Of a stretch of 37,955 bases of DNA, positions 37,858 through 37,955 are shown piece after piece. The first letter of the stretch is position 1; each line of letters starts with the position of its first letter. The notes beneath the pieces were generated by a model. The model did not search any database. It had not been told where the DNA came from and was given only the letters and a program-made list of their open reading frames with translations. A program made the position numbers and the translations under genes. This DNA is from a virus: positions 1-37,955 of IMG/VR virus record IMGVR_UViG_3300027793_000022. One strand, 5' to 3'.

Positions 37858-37955
37858 GGATAAATCATGGCTCTAGTCGTTAAAGATAGGGTAAGAGAAA
37901 CCACTACGACCACAGGCACAGGCACAGTTACACTAGGTGGTGCTGCTACAGGCTT
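37829..37955. repeat. Terminal direct repeat, right copy
   Basis: This is identical to bases 1-127. It marks the closing overlap of a circular contig. Confidence 0.95.
37867..37955 (+). CDS. 5' end of fibre-associated protein (partial, from contig wrap)
   Basis: These are the first 89 bases of the gene complete at 39-476, present again because the contig ends overlap. The frame runs off the window end and is not a second gene. Confidence 0.9.
   Translation, partial: MALVVKDRVRETTTTTGTGTVTLGGAATG

Noticed and set aside
1-37955. tRNA genes, CRISPR arrays, integrase, attachment sites, insertion sequences
   Set aside because: I looked for these and found none that the sequence supports.

Overview
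This window reads as one complete, AT-rich, tailed double-stranded DNA phage genome. The first 127 bases (1-127) recur exactly as the last 127 (37829-37955), so the contig closes into a circle of 37,828 bp. The virion genes indicate a podovirus: a PBSX-type large terminase, a P22-like portal, a scaffolding protein, an SU10/DUF5309-type capsid protein, a head-tail adaptor, a gp10-like hub candidate, ejection-type proteins, and no tape measure or sheath. I see no integrase, excisionase, partition system or CI-like repressor, so a lytic life style is most likely. It has no RNA polymerase of its own and must use the host enzyme.

The layout has three transcription units. (1) A leftward early block (18239 to 14485) starts at a strong sigma70-type promoter. 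It encodes tiny membrane proteins, a single-strand annealing protein, a YqaJ-type exonuclease, an SSB-like protein, a SleB-like cell-wall hydrolase and several small proteins. (2) A rightward middle block (18368 to 25108) encodes a replication-initiator-like protein, a DnaB-like helicase, NinB, a DUF1364 nuclease-like protein, a DNA methyltransferase, a Mom-like DNA modification enzyme and a Q-like antiterminator candidate. (3) A late block starts at an extended -10 promoter (25114-25143), followed at once by a strong terminator (25189-25230). This is the lambda pR'/tR' plan. It runs rightward through packaging, head, glycosyltransferase, neck, tail-fibre, ejection and lysis genes, and wraps through the contig end to about 14488.

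The most notable element is a 23-codon gene at 16366-16437, on the plus strand inside the leftward block, with its own strong ribosome binding site and rho-independent terminator. Its product aligns without gaps to PqqA, the ribosomal precursor peptide of the cofactor PQQ, and keeps the Glu15-Val-Thr-Met-Tyr19 core that becomes PQQ. PQQ is the cofactor of methanol dehydrogenases, so the phage probably infects a PQQ-making methylotroph. A Methylophilales host (OM43/LD28 type) is a reasonable guess from the AT-rich, streamlined character, but it is an inference. A gene this short falls below the usual gene-calling limits.

Most gene junctions are tight (ATGA, TAATG or GTGA overlaps), which indicates translational coupling. 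Many genuine small genes of 21 to 58 codons lie between the long reading frames and are listed here. Starts were moved from the longest frame wherever a Shine-Dalgarno sequence and family knowledge supported an internal start.
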